Below are positions 33,103 to 40,963 of a stretch of 40,963 nt of DNA, one piece after another. Source of the stretch: Pedobacter sp. ASV17 (GTDB lineage Bacteria; Bacteroidota; Bacteroidia; Sphingobacteriales; Sphingobacteriaceae); contig NZ_JAELTX010000041.1 of NCBI RefSeq assembly GCF_016429065.1, positions 1-40,963 on the forward strand, in the 5' to 3' direction. A model generated the notes under the pieces. The model made no database searches and had not been told where the DNA came from. It saw nothing but the letters and a program-made list of their open reading frames with translations. Position 1 is the stretch's first letter. The number at the start of each line of letters is the position of its first letter. The translations under genes were made by a program, and so were the position numbers.

Positions 33103-34650
33103 TTAATGCGCATCTACTGGCATGTTCACGTTTTTCTTGAATTTCTGCAAGAATAAAAGCGGTATTGAACATAGCATTACACCTCCAGCTACCCAATAAG
33201 CATCGCTATAGGTAAGCAGTAGGGCTTGTTTAGTGACAGCGCCTTCTATCGCTTTCATGGCCATCAGCTTGGCATCTAAAAATGCGGCCCCTTTTGCCAT
33301 GAAATTGTGCATTAGGCCGTTTAAACGTTCGGTAAATGCTGGATTGTTTTCGTTAATATTTACTAAAAGATTGTTTCTGTGGAAACCTTGTCTTACGTGG
33401 ATTAAGGTAGTTAAAGCGGCAATACCAAAAGAACCTCCCAATTGGCGCATCATGTTGTTCAAACCAGAACCCTGACCAATTTCGGCACCTTTAAGATCTT
33501 GGATAGCCAAGGTAGTTAACGGTACGAATAGTAAAGCCATTCCAAATCCTCTGATCACCAATGGCCAGAAAAATTGCTCCGTTCCCGAGGAAAGGGTTGA
33601 TTTGCTGAGCATGTGACAGAAGATGAAAAATAACAACATTCCGCCAGTAGCCATAAATTGTGCAGGCACCCCTTTTTTAAGCATAATGCCAATAAAAGGC
33701 ATCATGGCAATGGTACAAATACCACCCGCAATAAATAGTTCACCTGTTTGTAGTGGCGAGAAGCCTAACAAATTTTGACAGAAAATAGGGAACACGAACA
33801 CGGAGCCATATAATCCAAAACCAAGTACAAATGAAGTGATCATACCAATGGAGAAACTTCGATGTCTCATGATTTTGAAGTTTACAATAGGGTGGTCGGT
33901 ACTGAGCTCACGCCAAATGAAAAGCAGGATGCCAAAAACCGAGGCAACGGCAAGTGCTGTAATGTATGGAGTGGCAAACCAGTCTTCACTTTCACCTTTT
34001 TCTAACACGGTTTGTAAACTGCCAATGGCCACGGCCAACAAAACAATTCCCCACCAGTCAATAGGAGCGCCCTTGCCATCCTTGGGCGTCTCTCGGACAA
34101 ACATGTAGGCACAATAGGCTGCCAGAATACCGACGGGAATGTTTACGTAAAATATCCATGGCCATGTGGTGATTTCTAAAATGTAACCACCAATGGTTGG
34201 GCCTACAGTTGGACCTACTACGGCTCCTAAACCAAATAAAGCAGTGGCAATACCAACGTCTTCGCGAGGCCAAGTTTCAATAAGGATAGCCTGGGCCGTT
34301 GAAATTAGTCCCCCACCTGCTAGTCCCTGTAAAATACGGAAACCTACCAGCTCCCATAAATTATCGGCATTACCACATAAAAATGAGGCAATGGTAAAAA
34401 GGATGATGGAAAAAAGAAAGTAATTTTTTCGACCAAATCTGCTGCCTAACCAGCCAGACATGGGCAAAACAATTACGTTGGCTACAGCGTAGCCGGTAGA
34501 TAACCAGGCCACGTCTTCGAGCGTGGCGCCAAGGTTACCTTGTATTTGGGGCAATGCAACGTTTACAATGGTTGTATCTATCAGCTCCAATAAGGCAGCT
34601 GTAATTACCGTAAACGTGATGATCCATTTTTTTAAACCTACTTCGGCCAT
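33103..34650 (-). CDS. DHA2-family drug efflux permease (EmrB/QacA type)
   Basis: A 515-residue major-facilitator protein with about 14 membrane segments, the DHA2 count. Motifs are LDTTIVNVALPQIQ-like DTTIVNVALPQI in helix 1, the loop GWLGSRFGRKN (motif A), and GAVVGPTVGPTIGGYI (antiporter motif C). A proton-driven drug:H+ exchanger of the inner membrane is the normal family role. It is the last gene of the leftward tetR-tolC-emrA-emrB operon, 126 bases after emrA, and with them should form a tripartite pump reaching the outer membrane. Substrates cannot be read from sequence. Confidence 0.95.
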   Translation of the reverse strand: MAEVGLKKWIITFTVITAALLELIDTTIVNVALPQIQGNLGATLEDVAWLSTGYAVANVIVLPMSGWLGSRFGRKNYFLFSIILFTIASFLCGNADNLWELVGFRILQGLAGGGLISTAQAILIETWPREDVGIATALFGLGAVVGPTVGPTIGGYILEITTWPWIFYVNIPVGILAAYCAYMFVRETPKDGKGAPIDWWGIVLLAVAIGSLQTVLEKGESEDWFATPYITALAVASVFGILLFIWRELSTDHPIVNFKIMRHRSFSIGMITSFVLGFGLYGSVFVFPIFCQNLLGFSPLQTGELFIAGGICTIAMMPFIGIMLKKGVPAQFMATGGMLLFFIFCHMLSKSTLSSGTEQFFWPLVIRGFGMALLFVPLTTLAIQDLKGAEIGQGSGLNNMMRQLGGSFGIAALTTLIHVRQGFHRNNLLVNINENNPAFTERLNGLMHNFMAKGAAFLDAKLMAMKAIEGAVTKQALLLTYSDAYWVAGGVMLCSIPLLFLQKFKKNVNMPVDAH

Positions 34651-34776
34651 TTTTTTTGAGTTATAGAATAACAGTTAAATGTTGTGGGTTATGAGTTGCG
34701 GGGGTGAAACTTAAATTGAATGATCAATGAATAGCTATAACCCTATGCTCGCAACTACTAACATATAACTCGCAAC

Positions 34777-35814
34777 CTAAATAGCAACAGACACTTTTAC
34801 GCTCATGCCCGGACGTAATTTATCTAAAACTGCTTTGTCTTTGTTGGTGATTTTAATTTTTACAGGAACACGTTGTACTACTTTTACGAAGTTACCCGTT
34901 GCATTATCTGGAGGTAACAATGAACCTTTGGCACCAGTAATAGGAGAGAAGTTGTAAACTTCGCCTTCAATTTCTTGATCAGGATACGCATCAACGTCAA
35001 TCTTTACTTTTTGTCCAGAATGGATTTTCTCCAATTGGGTTTCTTTAAAGTTTGCAGTTACGTAAATGCTGTTTTCGTTAACAATGGAGAATAAAGATTG
35101 TCCTGCTTGTACCAATTGTCCTTTTTGTACATTTTTCTTAGAAACGATACCAGTTGCAGGTGCTTTAATTTGAGTGTACGAAAGTTGAAGTTTGGCAAAA
35201 TCAACATCAGCTTGGCGTTGGCTCACTCCTGAGTTGCTTACGCTTAATTGAGATTGGGTAGTGCCTACTTGCTTAACAGCAGCATTGTATTGGTCAACAG
35301 CAGCATCATAGGTCGCTTGTGCTGTTTCCTTTTGTGCTTTGGCCTGATCAAATGCTTGCTTGGTGATAGAACCGTCTTTTACTAAGTTTTCGTATCTGTC
35401 GTAATCTTTTTTGGCAAGTTCTAATTTTACTTTTGCGGCTTCTATGTTAGCTTTTGCAGTGCTGGTGTTGGCAGCGGTAGCTACAATTTGTGCTTGTGAA
35501 ACACCTACATTGGCATTGGCACCTACTTGTCCAGCTTGTGCTTGCTCTAGTTTGATTTTATAGTCGCTGTCATCAAGGGTTACCAATACTTGGTCTTGCT
35601 TTACTTGTGTGTTCTCTTCAAAGTTGATGTCTTTTACGTAACCGCTTACTCTTGCAATTACGGGGCTAATATCTCCGTCAATTTGAGCGTCATCAGTATC
35701 AACGTGTTTGCTGTAGTAGCTATATTCGGTGTAACCAAATACGGCGCCAATGATAATGAGTACGCCAAGTATAATAGGGATTATTTTATTTTTCTTTTTT
35801 GCTGGCTTTGTCAT
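34777..35814 (-). CDS. HlyD/EmrA-family membrane-fusion protein
   Basis: A 345-residue periplasmic adaptor anchored by one N-terminal helix (IIPIILGVLIIIGAVFGY, about 10-28). Then come the first half of a lipoyl domain (VSGYVKDINFEENTQVKQDQ), a long Ala/Gln/Lys-rich coiled-coil hairpin (about 85-200), the second lipoyl half (IKAPATGIVSKKNVQKGQLV) and a beta-barrel domain ending RPGMSVKVSV. This is the standard EmrA order. It links the inner-membrane pump to the TolC channel encoded just upstream (8-base gap). The start is the ATG at 35814, followed by a Lys-rich cytoplasmic stretch. Confidence 0.95.
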   Translation of the reverse strand: MTKPAKKKNKIIPIILGVLIIIGAVFGYTEYSYYSKHVDTDDAQIDGDISPVIARVSGYVKDINFEENTQVKQDQVLVTLDDSDYKIKLEQAQAGQVGANANVGVSQAQIVATAANTSTAKANIEAAKVKLELAKKDYDRYENLVKDGSITKQAFDQAKAQKETAQATYDAAVDQYNAAVKQVGTTQSQLSVSNSGVSQRQADVDFAKLQLSYTQIKAPATGIVSKKNVQKGQLVQAGQSLFSIVNENSIYVTANFKETQLEKIHSGQKVKIDVDAYPDQEIEGEVYNFSPITGAKGSLLPPDNATGNFVKVVQRVPVKIKITNKDKAVLDKLRPGMSVKVSVAI

Positions 35815-35822
35815 GGTTATGC

Positions 35823-37145
35823 TTAGTTATTTTGTGATATTTTTCCTGTGGATTTTAATAAAGTGTAGTAAGCTAGTTTGGCATCGGCTTTTGCCAACTC
35901 CAAGTTAATTTTAGCTTGGTAAAGCAATGTTTCCGCATCAATTCTATCAATGGCAGAAGCAATGTTGTTTTGGTATTTAGATTCGAACAATCTGTCGTTT
36001 TCACTTGCTTGGGCAATAGAAGTTTCCAAAACAGCGATTTTTTGTACGGCTAACTGATAGTTTTGATAATTTCTGTTCAGTTCTGTTTTAACGTTGTCGG
36101 TTAAAATATCTTTTTGCGTATCTAATTCCAATTGCTGTATTTTGGCCTCGGCCACTTTGTTTTTGTTGCTCCATAGCGAAGCAATGTTCCAGCTGACGTT
36201 AGCGCCTAAAGTAATTGGCATAATATATTGTTGACTGCTTGGAATGAACTTGCCACTTGGGTTAATATAGTAAAGGTTGGCACCCAAACCTACGGTAGGC
36301 AACATATTGGCCTTAATAGACTTGATATTGTAATCGGCCACTTTGTGCTGTAAACCTAATTGCTGCAATTCCTGTCTGTTAGCCATGGCGGTGCTTAGGT
36401 AATTAGATAGTGAACTTAACTGAGGAAGGCTCTCCTCACCATCTTTGATTTCGATATCGGTATTTTCTGGTAAGCCCAACAAAATATCGAGATTGTAGTT
36501 TACGATTTTTCTATTGTTCTCAATTTCCATTTCCGTTAGCGAAACATTGGCTTGTTGTAGTTGGAACCTCAATACATCATTTTTGGTTACCAAACCTTGA
36601 TCATAAAAGCGTTGCGCCTGTTTCAATTGTTTGGCAATGGCAGTAAGGTTTTGTGCCACTACTTTTTTGCTTTGAAGCAATTTGTAAAGCGAAAAGTATC
36701 CATTCACTACGGCATAGCTTACTTCTTCTTTGTTCTTGTCAGCATCAAGCACAGCTACTTCCTTTAAAAGTTTGGTCGATTCCTGGGCATATTTCAATTT
36801 GCCACCACCGTACACCAATTCTTGCACTGATGCAGTACCTATAAAAGCATCGGCCCTATTGGGTAAATGGATGGGGTTGCCTTCGCCAATTTTTAAGGTA
36901 TTGGTAGGGATTTCGGCATGGTTGTACATGAAACTAGCAGTTGCCGTTGGTAAAGCGTTGTCTTTTACCGTAGCCAATTTTGCTACTGCTTCGTCTATTT
37001 TTTGTTGTGATAGTTTTAGGTTTTTACTGTTGGCAATACCTAAATCCACCGCTTCTTGTAAACTTAATTGCTTGCTGGTTTGAGCCTGAAGGATGAAGGG
37101 CATCGATAAACCTATCAAAAGCAATTTGACTTTTGTTGATATCAT
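35823..37145 (-). CDS. TolC-family outer-membrane efflux channel protein
   Basis: A 440-residue protein with a signal peptide (ending ILQAQ) and two OEP repeats made of long helices (LSLQEAVDLGIANSKNLKLSQQKIDEA near 27-53 and a matching second half from about 235), the TolC layout for a trimeric channel-tunnel. The helices AVVNGYFSLYKLLQSKKVV and the C-terminal LLYQAKINLELAKADAKLAYYTLLKSTG are typical. Its ATG overlaps the stop of the tetR-type gene by four bases (ATGA), so translation is coupled to the regulator. Placed with EmrA and EmrB it completes the tripartite exporter. Confidence 0.94.
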   Translation of the reverse strand: MISTKVKLLLIGLSMPFILQAQTSKQLSLQEAVDLGIANSKNLKLSQQKIDEAVAKLATVKDNALPTATASFMYNHAEIPTNTLKIGEGNPIHLPNRADAFIGTASVQELVYGGGKLKYAQESTKLLKEVAVLDADKNKEEVSYAVVNGYFSLYKLLQSKKVVAQNLTAIAKQLKQAQRFYDQGLVTKNDVLRFQLQQANVSLTEMEIENNRKIVNYNLDILLGLPENTDIEIKDGEESLPQLSSLSNYLSTAMANRQELQQLGLQHKVADYNIKSIKANMLPTVGLGANLYYINPSGKFIPSSQQYIMPITLGANVSWNIASLWSNKNKVAEAKIQQLELDTQKDILTDNVKTELNRNYQNYQLAVQKIAVLETSIAQASENDRLFESKYQNNIASAIDRIDAETLLYQAKINLELAKADAKLAYYTLLKSTGKISQNN

Positions 37146-37762
37146 TTTTTGGGTGTTAAGTGCGTAAGGATCATTTCTTGTAGGTGATCAATCAATCGGG
37201 TTTTGATGATTTCCCTATCTTTTTCGTTTTCTAGGTCGTAGTTAGTGTCGGGAGCAATTTTGTTTGGAGAAGTAGTCACCATAGATATAGTACCCATGAC
37301 ACTCACAATGGTCATTCTGATATCTACAGGTCTGAAATCTCCAGCGTCAATACCTTCCTTGATAATGTCTTCAATTACCAAAAGGTTTTGTCCCATGGCC
37401 GCTTTGATTTGGTCGAACACTTCTGGACGCAATGAAAGTGAAAGCTCACGATGCATCATTTTGTGGAAGTTGGCATTGTTTAAAATACGGCTAGCATATT
37501 TGTCAATCACCTTTAATAATTTCTCTTTGGCGGGGATATTTTCTTCTTTAATTTGGTTGAGCTGAGATTTAAAACTCATGACTCTATCTTCCATGATTTC
37601 TTGGAAAACGCCCATTTTGCTTCCGAAATAATAGTTGATCATAGCCATGTTGGCACCCGATTCAGCAGCAATTTGACGGGTAGAAGTTCCCTCGAAACCA
37701 TACTCGCAAAAAAGCTTCTCAGCAGCCACAAGAATATCAGTCTTTTTATCGGTCTTTTCCAT
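37142..37762 (-). CDS. TetR/AcrR-family regulator of the efflux operon
   Basis: A 206-residue regulator. The start is set at the ATG at 37762 (MEKTDKKTD); the frame reaches 37795, but that leader overlaps the promoter and -7 box. The N-terminal helix-turn-helix (about 8-55) has ILVAAEKLFCEYGF, TSTRQIAAESG and INYYFGSKMGVFQEI, nearly the family consensus. Residues 60-206 are the helical ligand-binding and dimerisation domain. It is the first gene of the operon it presumably represses; a perfect palindrome in its promoter is the obvious operator (37788-37807). Binding a pump substrate would release the block. Ligand unknown. Confidence 0.94.
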   Translation of the reverse strand: MEKTDKKTDILVAAEKLFCEYGFEGTSTRQIAAESGANMAMINYYFGSKMGVFQEIMEDRVMSFKSQLNQIKEENIPAKEKLLKVIDKYASRILNNANFHKMMHRELSLSLRPEVFDQIKAAMGQNLLVIEDIIKEGIDAGDFRPVDIRMTIVSVMGTISMVTTSPNKIAPDTNYDLENEKDREIIKTRLIDHLQEMILTHLTPKK

Positions 37763-37782
37763 CTTGATTTTTTTGACGGGGA

Positions 37783-37812
37783 CAAAATTAATCAAACGAT
37801 TGATTAAATCAA
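37783..37812 (-). promoter_or_regulatory. Promoter of the tetR-tolC-emrAB operon
   Basis: On the minus strand TTG (37812-37810), 19 bases, then TAATTTTG (37790-37783), an exact match to the Bacteroidota consensus. The start would lie just before the regulator's ATG. Confidence 0.8.
37788..37807. promoter_or_regulatory. TetR operator: perfect 8+4+8 palindrome
   Basis: TTAATCAA-ACGA-TTGATTAA lies between the -33 and -7 boxes and covers the first three bases of the -7 box. A bound TetR dimer would block RNA polymerase, which is the standard autorepression layout. Confidence 0.75.
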
Positions 37813-38137
37813 TAGTACAACTAATTTGTTTTACAAAAAGATGATAAAAGGATTATACTTTTCTATATGACTACTTGGTCATTGGGGGATGATGATTAAC
37901 TATATAAACGCAAGACACATAGGGGTATTGTTTTTTATCGATTTGGGTAGTTCGAACCACTTTTGTTCTGTTAAGAGGAAAGTATAAACCGAAATATCTA
38001 TTTAATACTATATGCGGTTACTATGTGTCTATGTGGTTAATTTTAATCATGAGACCTACCTAGTACTATGTGAGTTTACCATGTGTCTATGTGGTTAATT
38101 TAAGAAACTCTCTACAGATAAAAAGGGTAGAAGAGAT
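37813..38137. repeat. Gene-free region with two copies of an ACATAG-type repeat
   Basis: Beyond the tetR promoter no gene is seen. TACTATGTGTCTATGTGGTT (38019-38038, running on into AATTTTAA) is repeated with one change as TACCATGTGTCTATGTGGTT (38076-38095), 57 bases apart, just past the 3' end of the map gene. A weaker relative (AGACACATAGGGGTA) lies near 37914-37928. Confidence 0.75.
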
Positions 38138-38902
38138 CTACTCCCAAACGCCGTTCTTTTCGGTAAGAATAACAGGTTGGCCATCAGTAACCATAATGGT
38201 ATGCTCATGTTGCGCCATATAACCACCCCTGTTGCCAACCATGGTCCAGCCGTCGCCCAAAGTTTCAGCATAGGTTGAGTCGGTAGAAATAAAAGTTTCG
38301 ATAGCAACCACGGAGTTCTTTTTAAATCTGGTTTGATTAAACCTATCTCTATAATTGGCTACTTCATGTGGCTCTTCGTGCAAGCTGCGACCAACGCCAT
38401 GACCAGTAAGATTTTTAATCACCTTGTAACCACGTTTTTTAGCCTCTGTTTCAATCAGATGCCCGATGTCGGAAATTTTAACGCCACCCTTGATATTGGC
38501 AATCGCCTTTTGCAGGATTTCCTTTGAAGCATTTACCAATTTGTAGTGCCCATGAATATCGTTGCCCAATACAAACGAACAACCATTATCTGACCAAAAG
38601 CCATCCAGCTCAGCAGACACATCGATGTTGATTAAATCTCCTTCTTGTAATATTCTTTGCTCCGATGGAATACCATGGCAAAATTCATTATTAACGCTAA
38701 TGCAGGTAAAACCTGGGAAACCATAAGTAAGGTAAGGAGCAGATTTTGCACCAAGTTCAGATAAAAGTTGAGCGCCAAAGTTATCCAGTTCCTTTGTGCT
38801 CATGCCCACTTTGGCATAATCTTTCATGGCTTTTAGCGTAAGCGCTACCGCTTCGCTGGCTTTTTGCATTCCTTGTAATTCGGCTTCGTTGGTAATCGAC
38901 AT
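38138..38902 (-). CDS. map: Methionine aminopeptidase, type I
   Basis: A 254-residue cytoplasmic enzyme removing the initiator Met. All dinuclear-metal ligands are visible: Asp94, Asp105, His168, Glu202 and Glu233, together with the catalytic His76 (FCHGIP) and TGHGVGRSLHE. There is no N-terminal zinc-finger or SH3 extension, so it is of the short bacterial form. A TACCTTTA box (38938-38931, one mismatch to TAnnTTTG) precedes the start and overlaps the promoter-proximal end of the sigma-factor gene's 3' flank. The gene is monocistronic; in many bacteria map neighbours secY, but not here, so this may be a second, stand-alone copy. Confidence 0.96.
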   Translation of the reverse strand: MSITNEAELQGMQKASEAVALTLKAMKDYAKVGMSTKELDNFGAQLLSELGAKSAPYLTYGFPGFTCISVNNEFCHGIPSEQRILQEGDLINIDVSAELDGFWSDNGCSFVLGNDIHGHYKLVNASKEILQKAIANIKGGVKISDIGHLIETEAKKRGYKVIKNLTGHGVGRSLHEEPHEVANYRDRFNQTRFKKNSVVAIETFISTDSTYAETLGDGWTMVGNRGGYMAQHEHTIMVTDGQPVILTEKNGVWE

Positions 38903-38956
38903 CGGCTTTTAGGGATTAAATTTCTGGCCGTAAAGGTACAAAAAATGAAAGTGTTT

Positions 38957-40225
38957 TTAAGAGCTGGCCCTGTTACTTGACAAAGCAATGTCAGTGATCT
39001 TATTTAAAATGAATTGCTTGTCTATCTCTGATTGCGCATGGTTTAACGCTTCACGATAGTAATTCTCGGCAGCAGCATGTTGATGCAGTAAAGTATTTAA
39101 ATGGGCTTTGGCAAGGTAAAAGAAAAGTTGGTGTTCGGGTTTCAATTCTTCTGCTAAAGCTGTAAGTTGAGCTAGCAATTCTGCAGAAGGTGCCACATAG
39201 CTCATCGCAATAATCTTGTTCAGCGCTAAGGCGGTTGAAGGGCCTTCCAATACCTCCATTTGTTCATATAAATAGATGATGTTGGGCCAGTTGGTGGTTT
39301 TAAAATCCGTAGCACAGCAATGTATGGAGGCAATGATGGCTTCTAAATGATGCTTGCTTAGTTGTTGGGTGTTTTTGGATTGATGGAGATAATACATTCC
39401 TTCTCTGATAAAAGCAGGGTCCCATAAGGAGCGGTCTTGTTGTTCCAGCGGAATCCAGAAATTTTGGTCAGAAATACGGGCTGGGAACCTAGCGATATTA
39501 AAGAACATCAAAGCTAATAATGCATTGGTAGTGGCATCATTTGGTTGTAGTTGTAAAATCAGTTTGGCCAACCGCATGGCTTCATAGCATAAATCGATAT
39601 TCAAACCTTCTTTAGCCCTAGTGGTTTTATAGCCCTCGTTAAACATGAGGTATAAAACAAGCTGTAATTGGTTTAAATTGGGAACAACGTGTTTTTCTGT
39701 AGGCTCATCAAAGTTAAAGCTGGTGTTTTGTAGCAATTGCTTGGTCCTGAAAATATGCTTCTTCACCGCTTCATTGGTCATTAGCAATGCATTGGCAATT
39801 TCGGGAACACCAAACCCAGAGGAAGTATAAAGGGTGAAAATGATTTGGCTTTTTAACGGCAGCTTTAAATCGCAAATTTTTAACAGCAACTGTAATTGGC
39901 TGTCCATCATTTGAGCAGAACTGGGCAATAATTCAAGGTTGTTGGGAAGACAGGCGTGAAGGTTGGCTGCGGTGTTTTCCTTTTTGATGGCATTTAGCAA
40001 TTTGTTTTTTGCCGCGGTCAATAGCCAAGCCTCGGGCTGTTGGGGCATGCCTTTGTAGCGCCAATGCTTTAAGGCTGCCTCAAAACTTTCCTGAACGGCA
40101 TCCATAATATTTTCCAGTTGCCTGATGCCGTAATATTTGGTTAAAATAGCAACCATCTTTCCCGAATATTCTCGGAAAAGATGTGCCGTAGTTTTGAAAA
40201 TTTCGTTATTCTCCAGTTTGCTCAT
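38957..40225 (-). CDS. ECF sigma factor with C-terminal DUF6596/TPR-like extension (ECF42 type)
   Basis: A 422-residue sigma-70 family protein. Region 2 covers about 10-85 (IMDAVQESFEAALKHWRYKG, then PEAWLLTAAKNKLLNAIKKE) and region 4 about 125-175 (FTLYTSSGFGVPEIANALLMTNEAVKKHIFRTKQLL). Residues 180-422 form a helical extension with TPR-like repeats (ALLALMFFNIARFPAR, FFYLAKAHLNTLLHQHAAAENYYREAL). Family knowledge: this layout and a neighbouring YCII/DGPF gene define the ECF42 group, in which the extension is needed for activity and no classical anti-sigma factor is encoded. Its start overlaps the YCII gene's end by 20 bases. Target promoters are unknown. Confidence 0.93.
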   Translation of the reverse strand: MSKLENNEIFKTTAHLFREYSGKMVAILTKYYGIRQLENIMDAVQESFEAALKHWRYKGMPQQPEAWLLTAAKNKLLNAIKKENTAANLHACLPNNLELLPSSAQMMDSQLQLLLKICDLKLPLKSQIIFTLYTSSGFGVPEIANALLMTNEAVKKHIFRTKQLLQNTSFNFDEPTEKHVVPNLNQLQLVLYLMFNEGYKTTRAKEGLNIDLCYEAMRLAKLILQLQPNDATTNALLALMFFNIARFPARISDQNFWIPLEQQDRSLWDPAFIREGMYYLHQSKNTQQLSKHHLEAIIASIHCCATDFKTTNWPNIIYLYEQMEVLEGPSTALALNKIIAMSYVAPSAELLAQLTALAEELKPEHQLFFYLAKAHLNTLLHQHAAAENYYREALNHAQSEIDKQFILNKITDIALSSNRASS

Positions 40226-40562
40226 CGGTAGCCATTACTTCACGTAACTCTATCATGGCACCAAGCTCAAGTGAAGGGCAACCTTTCGCAATGGTGGTTG
40301 CTTCTTCCAATGAATTGGCCAACAGAAAATAGTAGCCGCTGATACATTCTTTGCTTTCGATATATGGGCCATCGGTAACTATTTTTTCTTTACCCCTAAT
40401 GTGTACGCCATTGGCTTCAAGCGGGTTTCCTTCTTTAAAATGACCTTTAGCAATGAGGGTTTCTACCCACGCCATGTGTTTTTCAATGTCGGCCTGCATT
40501 TCTTCTACCGAAAATTGTCCGTAGTTGACATCTTCCCTGATTAATAATAGAAACTCTTTCAT
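40206..40562 (-). CDS. YCII/DGPF-domain protein, partner of the ECF sigma factor
   Basis: A 118-residue protein of the YCII-related (DGPF) family, with the ferredoxin-like pattern KEFLLLIRED, HMAWVETLIAKGHFKEG and GYYFLLANSLEEATTIAKGCP. The name-giving DGPF motif reads DGPY here (residues 64-67), followed by IESKE. Family knowledge: such proteins accompany ECF42 sigma factors, usually as targets; their biochemical role is unsettled, though related YciI proteins have been reported to bind small ligands. It is first in a two-gene operon with the sigma factor (20-base overlap). A palindrome CAACG-CA-CGTTG lies 43 bases upstream. Confidence 0.92.
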   Translation of the reverse strand: MKEFLLLIREDVNYGQFSVEEMQADIEKHMAWVETLIAKGHFKEGNPLEANGVHIRGKEKIVTDGPYIESKECISGYYFLLANSLEEATTIAKGCPSLELGAMIELREVMATDEQTGE

Positions 40563-40604
40563 GATGTTATTTTTGTTAAGTTATTAAAATACTTTTTACA
40601 AAGA

Positions 40605-40616
40605 CAACGCACGTTG
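40605..40616. promoter_or_regulatory. CAACG-CA-CGTTG palindrome upstream of the YCII-sigma operon
   Basis: A perfect 5+2+5 palindrome 43 bases before the YCII start. A possible promoter on the minus strand (TTG, 21 bases, TGTCTTTG) would place it between the boxes. Tentative. Confidence 0.3.
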
Positions 40617-40652
40617 ATAAAAGGGGACAAATCTTAAAAAGAAAATTTCAGT

Positions 40653-40787
40653 TTAAGGATGTAGTCGGGCATATAACCATTCACCAAAAGCATATCCGTT
40701 TTGATAAATAGCAATCACAATAATCAAGATAATGATGGGAAAAGCAATTTTGAACCACTTAGATTTTAATAATTCTTCCTTGTTCAT
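40653..40787 (-). CDS. Small single-pass membrane protein, 44 residues
   Basis: ATG at 40787, stop at 40655-40653. The protein opens MNKEELLKSKWFKIAF, then has a strongly hydrophobic core (PIIILIIVIAIYQNGYAF) and ends EWLYARLHP. A short charged N terminus, one helix and a short aromatic tail make a credible inner-membrane micropeptide. Clean codon use (no stop, AT-rich third positions like its neighbours) and isolation in an otherwise gene-free 400-base end region support it. I do not recognise a named family and give no function. Confidence 0.65.
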   Translation of the reverse strand: MNKEELLKSKWFKIAFPIIILIIVIAIYQNGYAFGEWLYARLHP

Positions 40788-40963
40788 GGCTTAGTTTTTT
40801 GGTTTCTAGTTAGAACGACTTCTTCTTTGAATTGTTACACTACACTTACCAATTAGGAGTGATTTTAATGTATAAATAACACTAAGCTGTTATATAATTC
40901 GCTGGTTTATTTTATCTTTAGGCGATTTTATCAAACCAGTCCTTTTTTGGACATTTTTATTTC

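Noticed and set aside
34651..34776. ATGAGTTGCG / CGCAACT-type partial inverted repeats between emrA and emrB
   Set aside because: The arms match poorly and no terminator or promoter could be defended.
1..40963. CRISPR arrays, tRNA or rRNA genes, full insertion sequences, prophage
   Set aside because: I looked for regular spaced repeats, tRNA-like cloverleaf sequence, transposase motifs and phage genes and found none; only small MITE-like repeats are present.

Overview
The window reads as a chromosomal piece of a Bacteroidota, most likely a Sphingobacteriaceae member close to Pedobacter. The reasons are a SusC/SusD pair, three proteins with type IX secretion (T9SS) sorting domains, a PorP/SprF protein, promoters of the Bacteroidota type (TTG, 19 bases, TAnnTTTG), Bacteroidota-restricted neighbourhoods (CdaA-FolP, DUF1599 plus a BT_3928-like protein) and AT-rich spacers full of short palindromes. 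The genus is an inference; no rRNA or tRNA gene is visible.

Region 1 (1-15100) is the right-hand part of a xylan-type polysaccharide utilisation locus. It runs SusC (cut by the window edge), SusD, a GH2 enzyme, a GH10 lipoprotein, a large T9SS type B surface protein, a PorP/SprF partner and a shorter T9SS type A protein, ending at a terminator near 11501-11544. A second unit follows with another GH10 lipoprotein and a GH3 enzyme, closed by a palindromic terminator. The two T9SS proteins share a homologous N-terminal module of about 340 residues but carry different export signals. This SusCD plus T9SS arrangement is the most unusual thing in the window.

Region 2 (15100-24300) holds an effector-binding (GyrI-like) protein, an SDR oxidoreductase, S-adenosylhomocysteinase (ahcY), a T9SS-exported peptidoglycan amidase, an orphan thrombospondin-3-repeat lipoprotein and a DUF1080 protein. 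A 156-base direct repeat copies the ahcY promoter and its first four codons about 4.55 kb away, bracketing the amidase gene. A terminator-bearing, hairpin-rich gene-free stretch (18485-18720) may be a small RNA.

Region 3 (24300-33000) is mostly housekeeping: a DUF2752 protein, a CCC-motif membrane protein, bacilliredoxin, diadenylate cyclase CdaA, dihydropteroate synthase FolP, a DUF1599 protein, a DoxX-like protein, an ABC permease, a DinB-like protein, shikimate kinase and a metallophosphoesterase. Two MITE-like inverted repeats flank aroK, and GAACTAAT octamer tandems occur at two places.

Region 4 (33000-40963) contains a leftward tetR-tolC-emrA-emrB efflux operon with a perfect 8+4+8 palindrome overlapping its promoter, methionine aminopeptidase, an ECF sigma factor with a C-terminal extension plus its YCII-domain partner, and a 44-residue single-pass membrane protein gene.

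All assignments come from reading motifs and architecture by eye. No database or folding search was run.
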